Shown: positions 42,143-51,200, counted from the stretch's first letter. The stretch is 64,000 nt of DNA from an uncultured Erysipelotrichaceae bacterium (GCA_900538465.1 UPXV01000006.1:1-64000); one strand, 5' to 3'. Numbers and translations are program-made. Notes: generated by a model not told the origin, from the sequence alone.

Positions 42143-42589
42143 TCATGAACGATTTCTTTTTGTTTTAAAATAATCAGATATTAACAAACTACACTTTTCT
42201 TGTAATATACCCGATACAATAACTGGATAATGATTAAATTCATGGCAACGTATATATTCAGAAATTCCATGCCAGCGTTGTCCAACAGCTCCAAAAACAA
42301 CCTTATCAATACGGCTTTGAATAATAGCACCACTACACATAATACATGGTTCTAGTGTTGAATAGAGAACACATCCTTCCAGATGCCAACTATGTAATTT
42401 ATGACATGCCTGTTGAATTGCTAACATTTCAGCATGAGCAGTCACATTTTGCAAAGTTTCTTTTTGATTAAAGGCACTTGCTATGACTTCTCCATTTTTT
42501 ACAATAATTGCACCAATGGGAACTTCGTCAAATTGTTTTGCTTGAAGAGCTTGTTGATAAGCAAGTTCCATATACTTTTCATCATCCAT
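42143..42589 (-). CDS. tadA: tRNA-specific adenosine deaminase
   Basis: This 148-residue zinc deaminase has HAEMLAI (zinc His and proton-shuttle Glu) and TLEPCIMCSGAI (PCxxC zinc ligands). It converts A34 to inosine in tRNA-Arg. The start at ATG 42589 behind AAAGGAG is preferred; the frame runs upstream through the SRP RNA. It is transcribed behind the SRP RNA gene. Confidence 0.95.
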   Translation of the reverse strand: MDDEKYMELAYQQALQAKQFDEVPIGAIIVKNGEVIASAFNQKETLQNVTAHAEMLAIQQACHKLHSWHLEGCVLYSTLEPCIMCSGAIIQSRIDKVVFGAVGQRWHGISEYIRCHEFNHYPVIVSGILQEKCSLLISDYFKTKRNRS

Positions 42590-42613
42590 ATGTATTAACT
42601 CCTTTGAAAAAAA

Positions 42614-42692
42614 GCCACTACACATAAACGGTCATTCTTAATGCTGCTACCTTCCGGTCCTGACATGGTTCGAAGCCGCCTATTGTAATGGC
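42614..42692 (-). ncRNA. ffs: Small SRP RNA (4.5S type)
   Basis: Minus strand GAACCATGTCAGGACCGGAAGG then TAGCAGCATTAAG, the invariant domain IV (shown in two parts), is flanked by closing arms GCCATTACA / TGTAGTGGC. It ends in GGCTTTTTTTC, an intrinsic terminator. At about 79 nt this is the short form without Alu domain, unlike the long RNA of Bacillus. Confidence 0.93.
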
Positions 42693-42699
42693 AAGAATT

Positions 42700-42727
42700 A
42701 TTATAACATATTTCAAAAACAAATCAA
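42700..42727 (-). promoter_or_regulatory. SRP RNA promoter
   Basis: Minus strand TTGATT (42727..42722), 16-nt spacer, TATAAT (42705..42700) with extended TG. Confidence 0.8.
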
Positions 42728-42731
42728 TATG

Positions 42732-43706
42732 CTATGATAATTTATTTCTTTTCAAAAATGATTCTAAATCTTTATTCCATTGTTCATAATTTTGATCACC
42801 ACGATGATCTGTCAATTGATAATTTTGTTCAATATATTTTCCCATATATTTTGTCACCTTTTGAGCTCCGCTATAATTCAAGTGATTTCCTCCATCACGA
42901 GTATCAGTAGCCCAATCAAAACCAGTATCATATTGGTTCATATTAAAATCAATGAACGGAATTTGATTTTGATTAGCAATCTTTTGAATTGCTTTATGAC
43001 GTGCAGTCGTTGCTGTTGTTGCTGATGGGAACCAAACAAACAACACTTCACATTGATTATCTCTTGCTAGTTTAATAAATTTATCTAAATAAAGTTTTGT
43101 TGTTGTTGATAATTTTGAATTACGTTTCTTTTTCATATATTTAAATCCTTCTGGATTAGATTTTACATTGTTATGAAAAATATATCCTTTGGATTCCATT
43201 CTTGCATCATATTGAGGATCTAAATTTTTAAAATCATTTCCTCTTAGACTTTTCCAACGACTATGATATTCAAAAATTGGAAATGTATGTTTTAATGTAT
43301 TGTTAACCAATTCATCAAGGTCATCGACTTCACTTTTTGTAAACAATTCATCAACTTCCAAAATAACAAGTTTAGGTTTTTGAACTTTTAAAACTTCTTT
43401 AAATAAATTATAAGCACTAAATATATTTTGATAAGGTTCAGCACATGTATATGCTGTATATCCATGATTTTTCCATAAAAGCAATGGGTTCATAGCACTA
43501 TATAAATCACTATTTCCAACAGAAATGATATCTATTGATTGATTTTCACCATAGAAACCTCTTGCATTCTCATATTTAATTCCACTTTGACTATTGTTAT
43601 TCTTAGGAACAAAAATAGGTGACAAAGTGTGTAACAATAAAGCACAAATAACTAAAAAGGCAACAATCTTAGATAGATTTAATAAGTTTGTTTTATATTT
43701 ATCCAT
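42732..43706 (-). CDS. SGNH-type envelope acyltransferase partner (DltD-like)
   Basis: This 324-residue protein has one N-terminal membrane helix (VAFLVICALLLHTLSPIF) and an extracellular SGNH hydrolase-like domain. The nucleophile block is SVGNSDLYS (Ser66), and DGGNHLNYSG supplies the His. It resembles the DltD/AlgJ-type proteins that pass an acyl group to a wall polymer. It is the last gene of the dlt-like operon, 12 nt after the MBOAT gene. D-alanyl transfer to teichoic acid is inferred from the operon. Confidence 0.8.
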   Translation of the reverse strand: MDKYKTNLLNLSKIVAFLVICALLLHTLSPIFVPKNNNSQSGIKYENARGFYGENQSIDIISVGNSDLYSAMNPLLLWKNHGYTAYTCAEPYQNIFSAYNLFKEVLKVQKPKLVILEVDELFTKSEVDDLDELVNNTLKHTFPIFEYHSRWKSLRGNDFKNLDPQYDARMESKGYIFHNNVKSNPEGFKYMKKKRNSKLSTTTKLYLDKFIKLARDNQCEVLFVWFPSATTATTARHKAIQKIANQNQIPFIDFNMNQYDTGFDWATDTRDGGNHLNYSGAQKVTKYMGKYIEQNYQLTDHRGDQNYEQWNKDLESFLKRNKLS

Positions 43707-43717
43707 AATTATGCCTC

Positions 43718-45298
43718 CTAGAACTGTGCATAGATAAAGCTGACAATGTCATAACCTCTACCGTATGCTCCAAAAATAATAACAACAAATAATCCTGCAA
43801 GATAGAATCCCCAACGAGGAATAATATTCCATTTTGCAACACTTTCACGAATATGAATACCTTTTTCTTTTATCAAACCAACAACAAAGACAACAACTAC
43901 ACCAGCTAAAATAATTAAAATATCTGGCACACTTAATCCAAGATGAGCAATTGGTTTGAAATCAAGATTAAAGTTTTGAAAACAAGAAATAAACATATGC
44001 CAAGCTGAAGATAATGTATCAGCTCTAAAAATTAGCATCCCAATATTCACAATCACAACAGTACGTAAAATTTGGAATAACTTAAAATATCTTTTTTCTT
44101 TTTGAATATGCAAAGCATTTGTAATCTTATGGAAAACAGGTTCCATAAACATACCAATAACCATTAATATATAATAATACATACCATACATCACATACTT
44201 TAAACTTGCTCCATGCCATAAACCATTACAAATCCAAACAAAGAACAAAGCTGTTGTAGCTGGTAAAAGTTTTGATAAATACTCATTACAATGATTTTTA
44301 ACAAAATGATTAAATTTCTTAAATGGATTAGACAAAGAAACACTATAGAATACATAGTCTCTAAGCCAAGCCCCTAAAGTAATATGCCATCTTTGCCAAA
44401 ATTCATTAATACTCTTTGCAAAGAATGGTTGTTTAAAGTTTTCTGGTAAGTTGACACTAAAAATCTGTGCACTTCCTCGAACAATATCCATTGCTCCTGA
44501 AAACTCTGTATATAATTGAATTGTATAAAAGATAATTGCAACAATAACACTTAACCCTGAAAATTTTAAATAATCACCAAAAACAAAGTTCACAAGCATA
44601 TTTGCTCTATCAGCAATCACAATCTTCTTAAACATACCCCAAACAATTAATTGAGCTCCTTGTGTTAAATTCTCATAATGAAATGAATGTCCTTCATACA
44701 ATTGTTGTGCCACTTGATCATATCTTGCAATTGGCCCTTCCACAATTGTAGGAAAGAAAGTTAAAAATAAGGCAACTCTTCCAAAATTTTGATCAGCTTT
44801 GTATTTACCCCTATACACATCAATCACATAACTTACGGCTTGTAATGTATAGAAGGAAATACCAAGTGGTAAGAATAACTTTAACATAGGTGCATGAACA
44901 TGAAGATGATCTAATAAAGCAAAGTTTAAAACATCTGCAAAAAAGTTATAGTACTTTAAAAATGCTAGTGTCCCAATGTTTAGAATCAACATCAAGATCA
45001 CTACCATTTTCTTTTGCCATAAGATTTTCTCTTTAAATGCTTTTTTCTGCTCACGATCTAATAATTTTTTGACACTCTTAAATAAGTCATTAATCCTATC
45101 AATCCATATAGCACTTATATATACAGATAAAGTCGTTAATAAGATAAAGATAACTAACCATAAACGACTCGCAGCCACATAATAAATGTAACTTGCTGCT
45201 AATAAGATTGTCCACTTATATTTTTTAGGAAAAACTGTATAAGTAAGAAAAGTGATTCCTAAAAAGAGTACTAAATAAACATAAGATGTGTAAACCAT
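43718..45298 (-). CDS. MBOAT acyltransferase (DltB/AlgI-like) with C-terminal FxYxxF motif
   Basis: This 526-residue membrane protein of the MBOAT family has FPTIVEGPIARYDQ, NEFWQRWHITLGAWLRDYV (His305) and ICNGLWHGASLKY (catalytic His362). It is larger than usual DltB (about 400) and nearer AlgI in size. The last six residues are FIYAQF, which match the FxYxxF acyl-accepting motif described for the separate small protein DltX. No dltX is found in this operon. It should carry D-alanine from DltC across the membrane. Confidence 0.88.
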   Translation of the reverse strand: MVYTSYVYLVLFLGITFLTYTVFPKKYKWTILLAASYIYYVAASRLWLVIFILLTTLSVYISAIWIDRINDLFKSVKKLLDREQKKAFKEKILWQKKMVVILMLILNIGTLAFLKYYNFFADVLNFALLDHLHVHAPMLKLFLPLGISFYTLQAVSYVIDVYRGKYKADQNFGRVALFLTFFPTIVEGPIARYDQVAQQLYEGHSFHYENLTQGAQLIVWGMFKKIVIADRANMLVNFVFGDYLKFSGLSVIVAIIFYTIQLYTEFSGAMDIVRGSAQIFSVNLPENFKQPFFAKSINEFWQRWHITLGAWLRDYVFYSVSLSNPFKKFNHFVKNHCNEYLSKLLPATTALFFVWICNGLWHGASLKYVMYGMYYYILMVIGMFMEPVFHKITNALHIQKEKRYFKLFQILRTVVIVNIGMLIFRADTLSSAWHMFISCFQNFNLDFKPIAHLGLSVPDILIILAGVVVVFVVGLIKEKGIHIRESVAKWNIIPRWGFYLAGLFVVIIFGAYGRGYDIVSFIYAQF

Positions 45299-45300
45299 AA

Positions 45301-45531
45301 TTAATCTTCATCTTGTAAACGTTGAATCAACGCATACATGACTTCAACATTTTGGAAATTTTCAGGTAATATATCTAAAGGTGTAATTTCAATATCAAAT
45401 TCATCATTTAATTCAACTGTTAAATTCATAACATCTAATGAATCTAAGATTCTATCATCAATTAAATTCTTTTCATTTTCAAAATCAACTCCAGGTTTTA
45501 AACCTTTTAAAATATCTAATAATTCTTCCAT
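45301..45531 (-). CDS. dltC: D-alanyl carrier protein DltC
   Basis: This 76-residue acyl carrier protein has its phosphopantetheine Ser31 in RILDSLDVMNLTVELNDEF. The following DIEITPLDI is typical of DltC. The open frame extends eight codons upstream into dltA, but GGGAGG precedes the ATG at 45531. It sits 2 nt from the dltA stop. Confidence 0.93.
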   Translation of the reverse strand: MEELLDILKGLKPGVDFENEKNLIDDRILDSLDVMNLTVELNDEFDIEITPLDILPENFQNVEVMYALIQRLQDED

Positions 45532-45532
45532 T

Positions 45533-47044
45533 CTATTTTCCTCCCAATTCTTCATAATGACCCTTTAGCCATTTTCTATCTATTTTACCGTTTTGATTAT
45601 AAGGCATTACTTTCACTTTAGCAATAACATTTGGATGCATATAAGGTGGTATTTTGTCTGAAACCTCTTCCATTATTCCTTTATCATCAATTTTTCCTGT
45701 ATATATCAAAACAATTTTATCTTTTTGTTCATCAAAAATAACTGCACAACTTTGAATTTTTTCTAAAGAATTCACTGCTGCTTCTATTTCTCCAAGCTCA
45801 ATACGGTATCCCATATGTTTAATTTGAAAATCCTTACGTGTAATATAAATCAATTCTCCTCTTTCATTATATTTCACCAAATCTCCTGTACGATAAATAA
45901 TTTCAGGATAAGCCTTATTTAGTGGATTTTGCACAAAAGCTTCTTTTGTTTTTTCATCATTATTATAATATCCTAAAGCGAGGAAAGATCCTCTAGCACA
46001 TAATTCACCTTCTCGATCATCTAAGACTTCTTGATTGTTTTCATCTAATAAGAAAACATCACAATTATTACATGCTTTTCCAATTGGTAAAACTTCATCA
46101 TCTCTAAATTCTCTATCAACAATATAATATGTGCAAATATCTGTCGTTTCTGTTGGTCCAAATAAGTTAGCATACATAGCATGAGGAATTTTCTTTATCC
46201 AATAATTCAATTGTTTTGTTGGCATGACTTCACCAGCAAACAAAATCTTATTGACATATTCCAATTGTAAATAATCTAAAACTTTAAGATTAGCAACAAT
46301 ACATAATGCTGAAGGTACCCAATAAATTGTATTCACTTTCTTTTCATTCATATATTCAATTAATTTAATTGGGAATGAAAATAATTTTTTAGGTAAGATA
46401 TGAAGTGTTGCCCCTGCCATAATCGTACTAAAGACATCTGAAACTGACATACTAAAGTAAAATGGTGTTTGACTACCGAATTGAGTCTCTTCATTGATAT
46501 CAAATGTTTCTTTATACCATGATGCATAGTTCATAACATTACGATGTGAAACAACTGCTCCTTTTGGCATCCCTGTAGAACCTGATGTAAATAGGGCATA
46601 TAAAGGATCCGTATCAATCATGGATTGTCTAACTTTTGATAATGCATCTTCATCAATTTCAACCTTCATTAAATCTTCATAAAAGTAAACTGTTGAATGT
46701 AAACTATTTGCTAAATCTTGATGTTGATAATCAGAGATTAATGCAATAGGCTCTAATGTTTCAAAAATCTTTTCAATACGTTCTTTTGGCATATAGGAAT
46801 CAATCACTACATAAAAGTTTCCACTATAAACAACGCCAAAGAAAGATGTTAAACTTTCAACGTTTTTATCCATCAAGACAGCGATTGGTTTTCTTTTGCT
46901 TTTTAATTCTAATAATTTTGTTCCTACTCTTTTAGAACATTCAACACATTCTCCATAAGTCATATCTTTATTTTCATCTGTAAATGCAACTTTTGTAAAA
47001 TATTGTTGAGAAGATTGTTCTAAATATTCAAGGATGTTCTTCAT
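45533..47044 (-). CDS. dltA: D-alanine--DltC ligase DltA
   Basis: This 503-residue adenylate-forming enzyme has ALFTSGSTGMPKGAVVSHRNV (P-loop), FGPTETTDICTYY, YRTGDLVKY and the C-terminal Lys of GKIDRKWLKG. It activates D-alanine and loads it on DltC. AAAGGGGAT is spaced for ATG 47044. It is the first gene of the order A-C-B-D, which differs from the common A-B-C-D. Confidence 0.93.
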   Translation of the reverse strand: MKNILEYLEQSSQQYFTKVAFTDENKDMTYGECVECSKRVGTKLLELKSKRKPIAVLMDKNVESLTSFFGVVYSGNFYVVIDSYMPKERIEKIFETLEPIALISDYQHQDLANSLHSTVYFYEDLMKVEIDEDALSKVRQSMIDTDPLYALFTSGSTGMPKGAVVSHRNVMNYASWYKETFDINEETQFGSQTPFYFSMSVSDVFSTIMAGATLHILPKKLFSFPIKLIEYMNEKKVNTIYWVPSALCIVANLKVLDYLQLEYVNKILFAGEVMPTKQLNYWIKKIPHAMYANLFGPTETTDICTYYIVDREFRDDEVLPIGKACNNCDVFLLDENNQEVLDDREGELCARGSFLALGYYNNDEKTKEAFVQNPLNKAYPEIIYRTGDLVKYNERGELIYITRKDFQIKHMGYRIELGEIEAAVNSLEKIQSCAVIFDEQKDKIVLIYTGKIDDKGIMEEVSDKIPPYMHPNVIAKVKVMPYNQNGKIDRKWLKGHYEELGGK

Positions 47045-47091
47045 AAAATATCCCCTTTCTATCATTTCTAACACATTCTAACAAATAAATG

Positions 47092-47120
47092 TGTAAAAAT
47101 TGTGAAAAATTGTAAAAAGA
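47092..47120. repeat. Three direct repeats TGTRAAAA upstream of dltA
   Basis: TGTAAAAAT (47092), TGTGAAAAAT (47101) and TGTAAAAAGA (47111) follow one another at 9-10 bp. They lie between the serS terminator and dltA and could be an operator read by an OmpR-type regulator. Confidence 0.55.
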
Positions 47121-47133
47121 AATTCTAAAGAAA

Positions 47134-47158
47134 AAGAATGAGTTTTGTACCCATTCTT
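47134..47158 (-). terminator. Intrinsic terminator after serS
   Basis: Nine-bp stem AAGAATGGG / CTCATTCTT (one G-U) on the minus strand, then TTTTCTTT. Confidence 0.85.
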
Positions 47159-48434
47159 AACAAATCTTATCTTTACCACCCATATAAGGACGTAAAACTT
47201 CTGGAATACTGATAGTACCATCTTCGTTATAATTATTTTCAATAAAAGCAATTAATGCTCTGGTACTAGCAAGTACTGTATTATTAAGTGTAGCTACATA
47301 ATATGTTCCTTGTTCCCCTTTTGTACGAATTCCCAAACGTCTTGCTTGAGCATCTCCTAAAGTAGAACATGAACCAACTTCAAAATACTTTTGTTGACGA
47401 GGAGACCATGCTTCAACATCACAAGATTTTTCTTTTAAATCAGCCAAATCACCACTACAACATTCAAGCGTTCTCACTGGAATATCTAAGCTTCTAAATA
47501 ATTCAACTGTATAAGACCACATCTTGTCATACCATTCCATAGCATCTTCAGGTTTACATAAAACAACCATTTCTTGTTTTTCAAATTGATGAACACGATA
47601 AATACCACGTTCTTCAATACCATGTGCTCCAACTTCTTTTCTAAAACATGGAGAATAAGAAGTCATTGTAATAGGTAAATCTTCTTCTTTAACAATTTGG
47701 TCTTTAAATTTACCAATCATACTATGTTCACTTGTTCCAATGAGATACAAGTCTTCACCTTCAATTTTATACATCATTGCATCCATTTCTTCAAAAGACA
47801 TAACACCAGTCACAACGTCACTTCTAATCATAAATGGAGGAATACAATAGGTAAATCCTTTATCAATCATAAAATCTCTTGCATAAGAAATCATTGCTGA
47901 AGATAAACGAGCAATATCTCCCATTAAATAATAGAATCCATTACCACTTGTTCTTCCACTTGCATCCTTATCTAATCCATTGAATTTAGCAATAATATCA
48001 GCATGATATGGAATTTCATAATCAGGTACAACTGGTTCTCCATACTTTTGAATTTCTACATTTTCACTATCATCTTTACCCACTGGAACAGAAGGATCAA
48101 TAAAGTTAGGAATCTTCATCATAACTTCTTTTAATTTTGGACCAAGTTCTGCTTCTTTTTCTTCTAACTCTTTTAAAGTTTCAGCCATTTCACTAACTTT
48201 TTTCTTGTTTGCTTCAGCTAATTCTTTTTTTCCTTCACGCATAAATTGACCAATCTCTTTTGATAATTTATTACGCATTGCACGAAGTTCACTTGCTTTT
48301 GTTAATGTTTCACGATAAAGTTTGTCTAATTGTGCAGCATCATCTACTAAGTGTAAACGATCATGTTGGAACTTCTTTTTCATGTTTTCTTTGACTGCTT
48401 CTGGATTTTCTCTTAATTTCGCAATATCAATCAT
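47157..48434 (-). CDS. serS: Seryl-tRNA synthetase
   Basis: This 425-residue class II synthetase has an N-terminal coiled-coil tRNA arm (about 28-105), then motif 2 FRKEVGAHGIEERGIYRVHQFEKQE and motif 3 LNNTVLASTRALIAFIENN. Length is normal. AAAGGAG precedes the ATG. It is regulated by a T-box leader upstream. Confidence 0.97.
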   Translation of the reverse strand: MIDIAKLRENPEAVKENMKKKFQHDRLHLVDDAAQLDKLYRETLTKASELRAMRNKLSKEIGQFMREGKKELAEANKKKVSEMAETLKELEEKEAELGPKLKEVMMKIPNFIDPSVPVGKDDSENVEIQKYGEPVVPDYEIPYHADIIAKFNGLDKDASGRTSGNGFYYLMGDIARLSSAMISYARDFMIDKGFTYCIPPFMIRSDVVTGVMSFEEMDAMMYKIEGEDLYLIGTSEHSMIGKFKDQIVKEEDLPITMTSYSPCFRKEVGAHGIEERGIYRVHQFEKQEMVVLCKPEDAMEWYDKMWSYTVELFRSLDIPVRTLECCSGDLADLKEKSCDVEAWSPRQQKYFEVGSCSTLGDAQARRLGIRTKGEQGTYYVATLNNTVLASTRALIAFIENNYNEDGTISIPEVLRPYMGGKDKIC

Positions 48435-48449
48435 TTTTCATTCTCCTTT

Positions 48450-48665
48450 TCTTGATAAAATAAAAACACCTTTACAAGGGACGAATATATCGTGGTGCCA
48501 CCCTATTTCATATCTATCTGATATCTTTATATGAGATAACGGATCATCCGGAAGTGATTAGCTTCTCTTGTTGGTAGATTTCAATATGTCCTCATACTGA
48601 TTTACACCATCCATCAGCTCTCTTTTTATGATTTCATATTTACTTAGTCAACGCATTGATTTAAC
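48450..48665 (-). ncRNA. T-box leader (serine)
   Basis: The minus-strand leader carries the T-box AGGGTGGCACCACG (48508..48495), followed by the terminator region CGTCCCTTGTAAAGGTGTTTTTATTTT. Upstream is a stem I region with AGAGAGCTGATGG and a candidate specifier in GAAATCTACC, which may present UCU for serine. Uncharged tRNA-Ser should promote antitermination and serS expression. Confidence 0.9.
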
Positions 48666-48671
48666 AAATTG

Positions 48672-48699
48672 ATTATACCACAACCATAATGAAGTTCAA
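48672..48699 (-). promoter_or_regulatory. serS/T-box promoter
   Basis: Minus strand TTGAAC (48699..48694), 16-nt spacer, TATAAT (48677..48672) with extended TGG. Confidence 0.8.
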
Positions 48700-48793
48700 C
48701 CATCTTTTTTTATTTTTATAATATTATTTGCTTATTGCATATTATATATAATTATTATATAATTTTATTGAAAAAAATTCATAAATTTCTTCT

Positions 48794-48841
48794 AAAAAAA
48801 AGAAAAATGAAAATTTTCTTTGTATATATATAGTAGAGGGG
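48794..48841 (+). repeat. Conserved ~48-nt upstream element, copy 2
   Basis: AAAAAAAGAAAAATG, a short variable stretch, then CTTTGTATATATATAGTAGAGGGG. It matches 13763-13812 in the opposite orientation and lies 21 nt before an Rpn-family start codon. Confidence 0.8.
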
Positions 48842-48862
48842 CTATATAGAAAGGAAGAATTT

Positions 48863-49756
48863 ATGCATATGGAAAATCAAATGATTTCATCTTTTTGTTC
48901 TGATTATTTTTTTCATTATCTTTTATACAATTGCAAAGAGGCACGTATATTAATTGCAAAACATCTTTCTCATTATCCTATACAGTATACACATATAGAA
49001 ACTCCTGAAGAATATCCTATTAATAATCAATTAAAGAAAATGATTTTAGATATTGTTTTTACAGATCAATTTGGGCGCTTATATAATGTTGAAATGCAAA
49101 ACAAAACAATGACAAGGACTGTTCTCATTAGATTTATTAGCTATGCTGCTAAATTATTGGAGAGAGAAATTAAAAAAGGAGGAGATTATAATGTGGATAG
49201 TATTAAATGCTTAGTTATTTATACAGGTACACCTATTAAGCATTTTAAGCATTTCTCACATCATTTAGAATTTATGGATAGTGACTATTGTATTAAGATT
49301 GAAGAAGGACCTATTTGTATTGAAATTATACAAACACAAAGAATGGAGAAATTAAATATGGAAAGGACTTTTCAAAATGAATTTGAACAATTTATTTATC
49401 TATTTGAAGATGAAGAAAATCACAAAAAGGAACAATTAAACCCTTTATGCAAAAAAGTTGTTAAACTTTATGAAGATTATTTAAACTCTGATCAGTTATT
49501 AGCATATTATCAACATGAACGTGATTTAAGAGTTATTCAAACAGAAATTCATAATGCAAAAAATGAAGGTATTATGGAAGCAAAACTAGAAAATGCAAAG
49601 ACTCTTATTTCTAATATCTATCATATTGATGATCTTGAATGGTTAGATAGTTGTACTTTAGAACAACTTGATTATATGATTAGCATTATTACAAATGGAT
49701 ATACATATGAAGATTTAAAAAAACAAGTTTTAAAAGAAAAAAATTCTCAGTTTTGA
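48863..49756 (+). CDS. Rpn/PD-(D/E)XK nuclease-transposase family protein
   Basis: This 297-residue protein has the family core LDIVFTDQFGRLYNVEMQ, with Asp63 and the E-x-Q pair Glu77/Gln79, so its nuclease site looks intact. After it comes a helical region (RTVLIRFISYAAKLLEREI, EQFIYLFEDEENHKKEQLNP) and a coiled C-terminus. Proteins of this group promote RecA-independent recombination in the studied members. AAGGAAG precedes the ATG. It has its own terminator and shares the upstream element with the copy at 12874. Confidence 0.85.
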   Translation: MHMENQMISSFCSDYFFHYLLYNCKEARILIAKHLSHYPIQYTHIETPEEYPINNQLKKMILDIVFTDQFGRLYNVEMQNKTMTRTVLIRFISYAAKLLEREIKKGGDYNVDSIKCLVIYTGTPIKHFKHFSHHLEFMDSDYCIKIEEGPICIEIIQTQRMEKLNMERTFQNEFEQFIYLFEDEENHKKEQLNPLCKKVVKLYEDYLNSDQLLAYYQHERDLRVIQTEIHNAKNEGIMEAKLENAKTLISNIYHIDDLEWLDSCTLEQLDYMISIITNGYTYEDLKKQVLKEKNSQF

Positions 49757-49766
49757 GAATTTTTTA
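49738..49766. terminator. Bidirectional terminator
   Basis: AAAAATTCTC / GAGAATTTTT stem, T-rich on both strands, between the Rpn gene and the convergent symporter gene. Confidence 0.88.
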
Positions 49767-51107
49767 ACTATGATATACTTTTTCATCTAACATATTTTCT
49801 TTTTTAGCAACGATAACTGAAGTGGAAGCATCCCCAACAACATTCAATGAAGTCAATAACATTTCAATAGGACGATTAATTGCTAGAATTAAAGAATAAG
49901 ATAATAATGCTGCATCATTTGTATATCCCATTCCAGTAAGAATCGTAAATAAGATAACAGCACCAGCACCTGGAGCAGCAGGTGTTCCAATAGAAGCAAT
50001 TAAAGCTAACACAGCTATAACTGCCATAGAAGTGAAGGTCACATCATATCCAGAACTTGCTGCTACAAATATAGCGGCAATGACTTGCATAATGGCTGTT
50101 CCATCCATATTGATTGTCATTCCTAAAGGTAAAGTAAATGAAGCAATCTGATCACTAACTCCTAATTCTTCAACTGTTGTTTGTTTATTTAAAGGAAGTG
50201 TTGCTGCACTAGAAGACGTTGAGAATCCAAATAATGCAACTTTAGCCATCTTTTTCATAAATGGTTTAGGATTTAATTTTGCCATAATCATTAAGTATAA
50301 TGGATAAGCAATAAAGAGATATGCAAATAAAGCAATCACAACAGTCACAACATAAGCTAAAGCAGGCATCAAATAATCAATTCCATATGCAGCAAATGTT
50401 CTTGTTAATAAACAGAAAATAGCAATTGGTGCAAATTTATTAATAACAAATGATAAACAAACAGAAATAATATCACTTAATTCAATAAATAACTTTTTAA
50501 TTGTCTTTGTTTTTTCCTTTAATTGATTCATTGCTAATCCAATCGATACAGCCAAGAAAACAATTGCCAGAACACCACCATTATTTGTTAAAGCTGAAAC
50601 AAAGTTATTTGGAACAATAGACATCACAATACTTAATGGATTTGTTCCGACAGTTCCTTCCTTAATCGCAATATTTGTTGCATCCACAGCATTAAATGCT
50701 CCCATATGATACACAACAGAACCTATCACACCAGCAAAAATCAAAGCACAAACTGTTGTTATAAAGAAAGTAAGAATTGTTTTAGAAGAAATTCTTCCTA
50801 ACTTTTTTGTATCAGTGACAACACAAATTGCCAATACAATTGAAACAAAAACCATTGGAACAATAATCAATTGTAAAGAATTTACAAACAATTGACCAAT
50901 AATATAGAAAATTCCAATTGCACTTGTTGCTCCTTTGGCAGTAATATCTTGGAAAAAGATATTATTAATTGTTGTCCATAAATCAGTTTGACCACTTGAA
51001 ACCAAATGCTCTCTTAAAGCAATACATCCAAAGCCAACAATTAAACCACATATAAGCGCAATAACCATTTTTATAGCAAGTTTTTTTCCATTTTGATTCG
51101 ACTTCAT
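49764..51107 (-). CDS. Dicarboxylate/amino acid:cation symporter (DAACS)
   Basis: This 447-residue secondary transporter has STSSSAATLPLN (hairpin HP1), GMTINMDGTAIMQVIAAIF (NMDGT sodium site) and NRPIEMLLTSLNVVGDASTSVIVAK (TM8). It takes up an acidic or cystine-type amino acid with sodium or protons; the exact substrate is not readable. AGGAGG precedes the ATG, and TTGAAA-16-TATAAT (51170..51143, minus) is its promoter. Confidence 0.92.
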   Translation of the reverse strand: MKSNQNGKKLAIKMVIALICGLIVGFGCIALREHLVSSGQTDLWTTINNIFFQDITAKGATSAIGIFYIIGQLFVNSLQLIIVPMVFVSIVLAICVVTDTKKLGRISSKTILTFFITTVCALIFAGVIGSVVYHMGAFNAVDATNIAIKEGTVGTNPLSIVMSIVPNNFVSALTNNGGVLAIVFLAVSIGLAMNQLKEKTKTIKKLFIELSDIISVCLSFVINKFAPIAIFCLLTRTFAAYGIDYLMPALAYVVTVVIALFAYLFIAYPLYLMIMAKLNPKPFMKKMAKVALFGFSTSSSAATLPLNKQTTVEELGVSDQIASFTLPLGMTINMDGTAIMQVIAAIFVAASSGYDVTFTSMAVIAVLALIASIGTPAAPGAGAVILFTILTGMGYTNDAALLSYSLILAINRPIEMLLTSLNVVGDASTSVIVAKKENMLDEKVYHS

Positions 51108-51142
51108 ATATAACCTCCTAAAATTTTACCCAAATTGCTAAT

Positions 51143-51170
51143 ATTATACTATATTCAACAAATATTTCAA
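51143..51170 (-). promoter_or_regulatory. Promoter of the symporter gene
   Basis: Minus strand TTGAAA (51170..51165), 16-nt spacer, TATAAT (51148..51143). Confidence 0.75.
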
Positions 51171-51171
51171 G

Positions 51172-51200
51172 AAAAAAAGCAGAATATATATCTATTCTGC
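51172..51200 (-). terminator. Intrinsic terminator after the DUF4230 gene
   Basis: GCAGAATA / TATTCTGC stem with a 6-nt loop, then TTTTTTTC on the minus strand. Confidence 0.88.

Noticed and set aside
42640..42690. TTCGAAGCC resembling a tRNA T-loop
   Set aside because: It belongs to the SRP RNA domain IV region; no cloverleaf can be formed around it.
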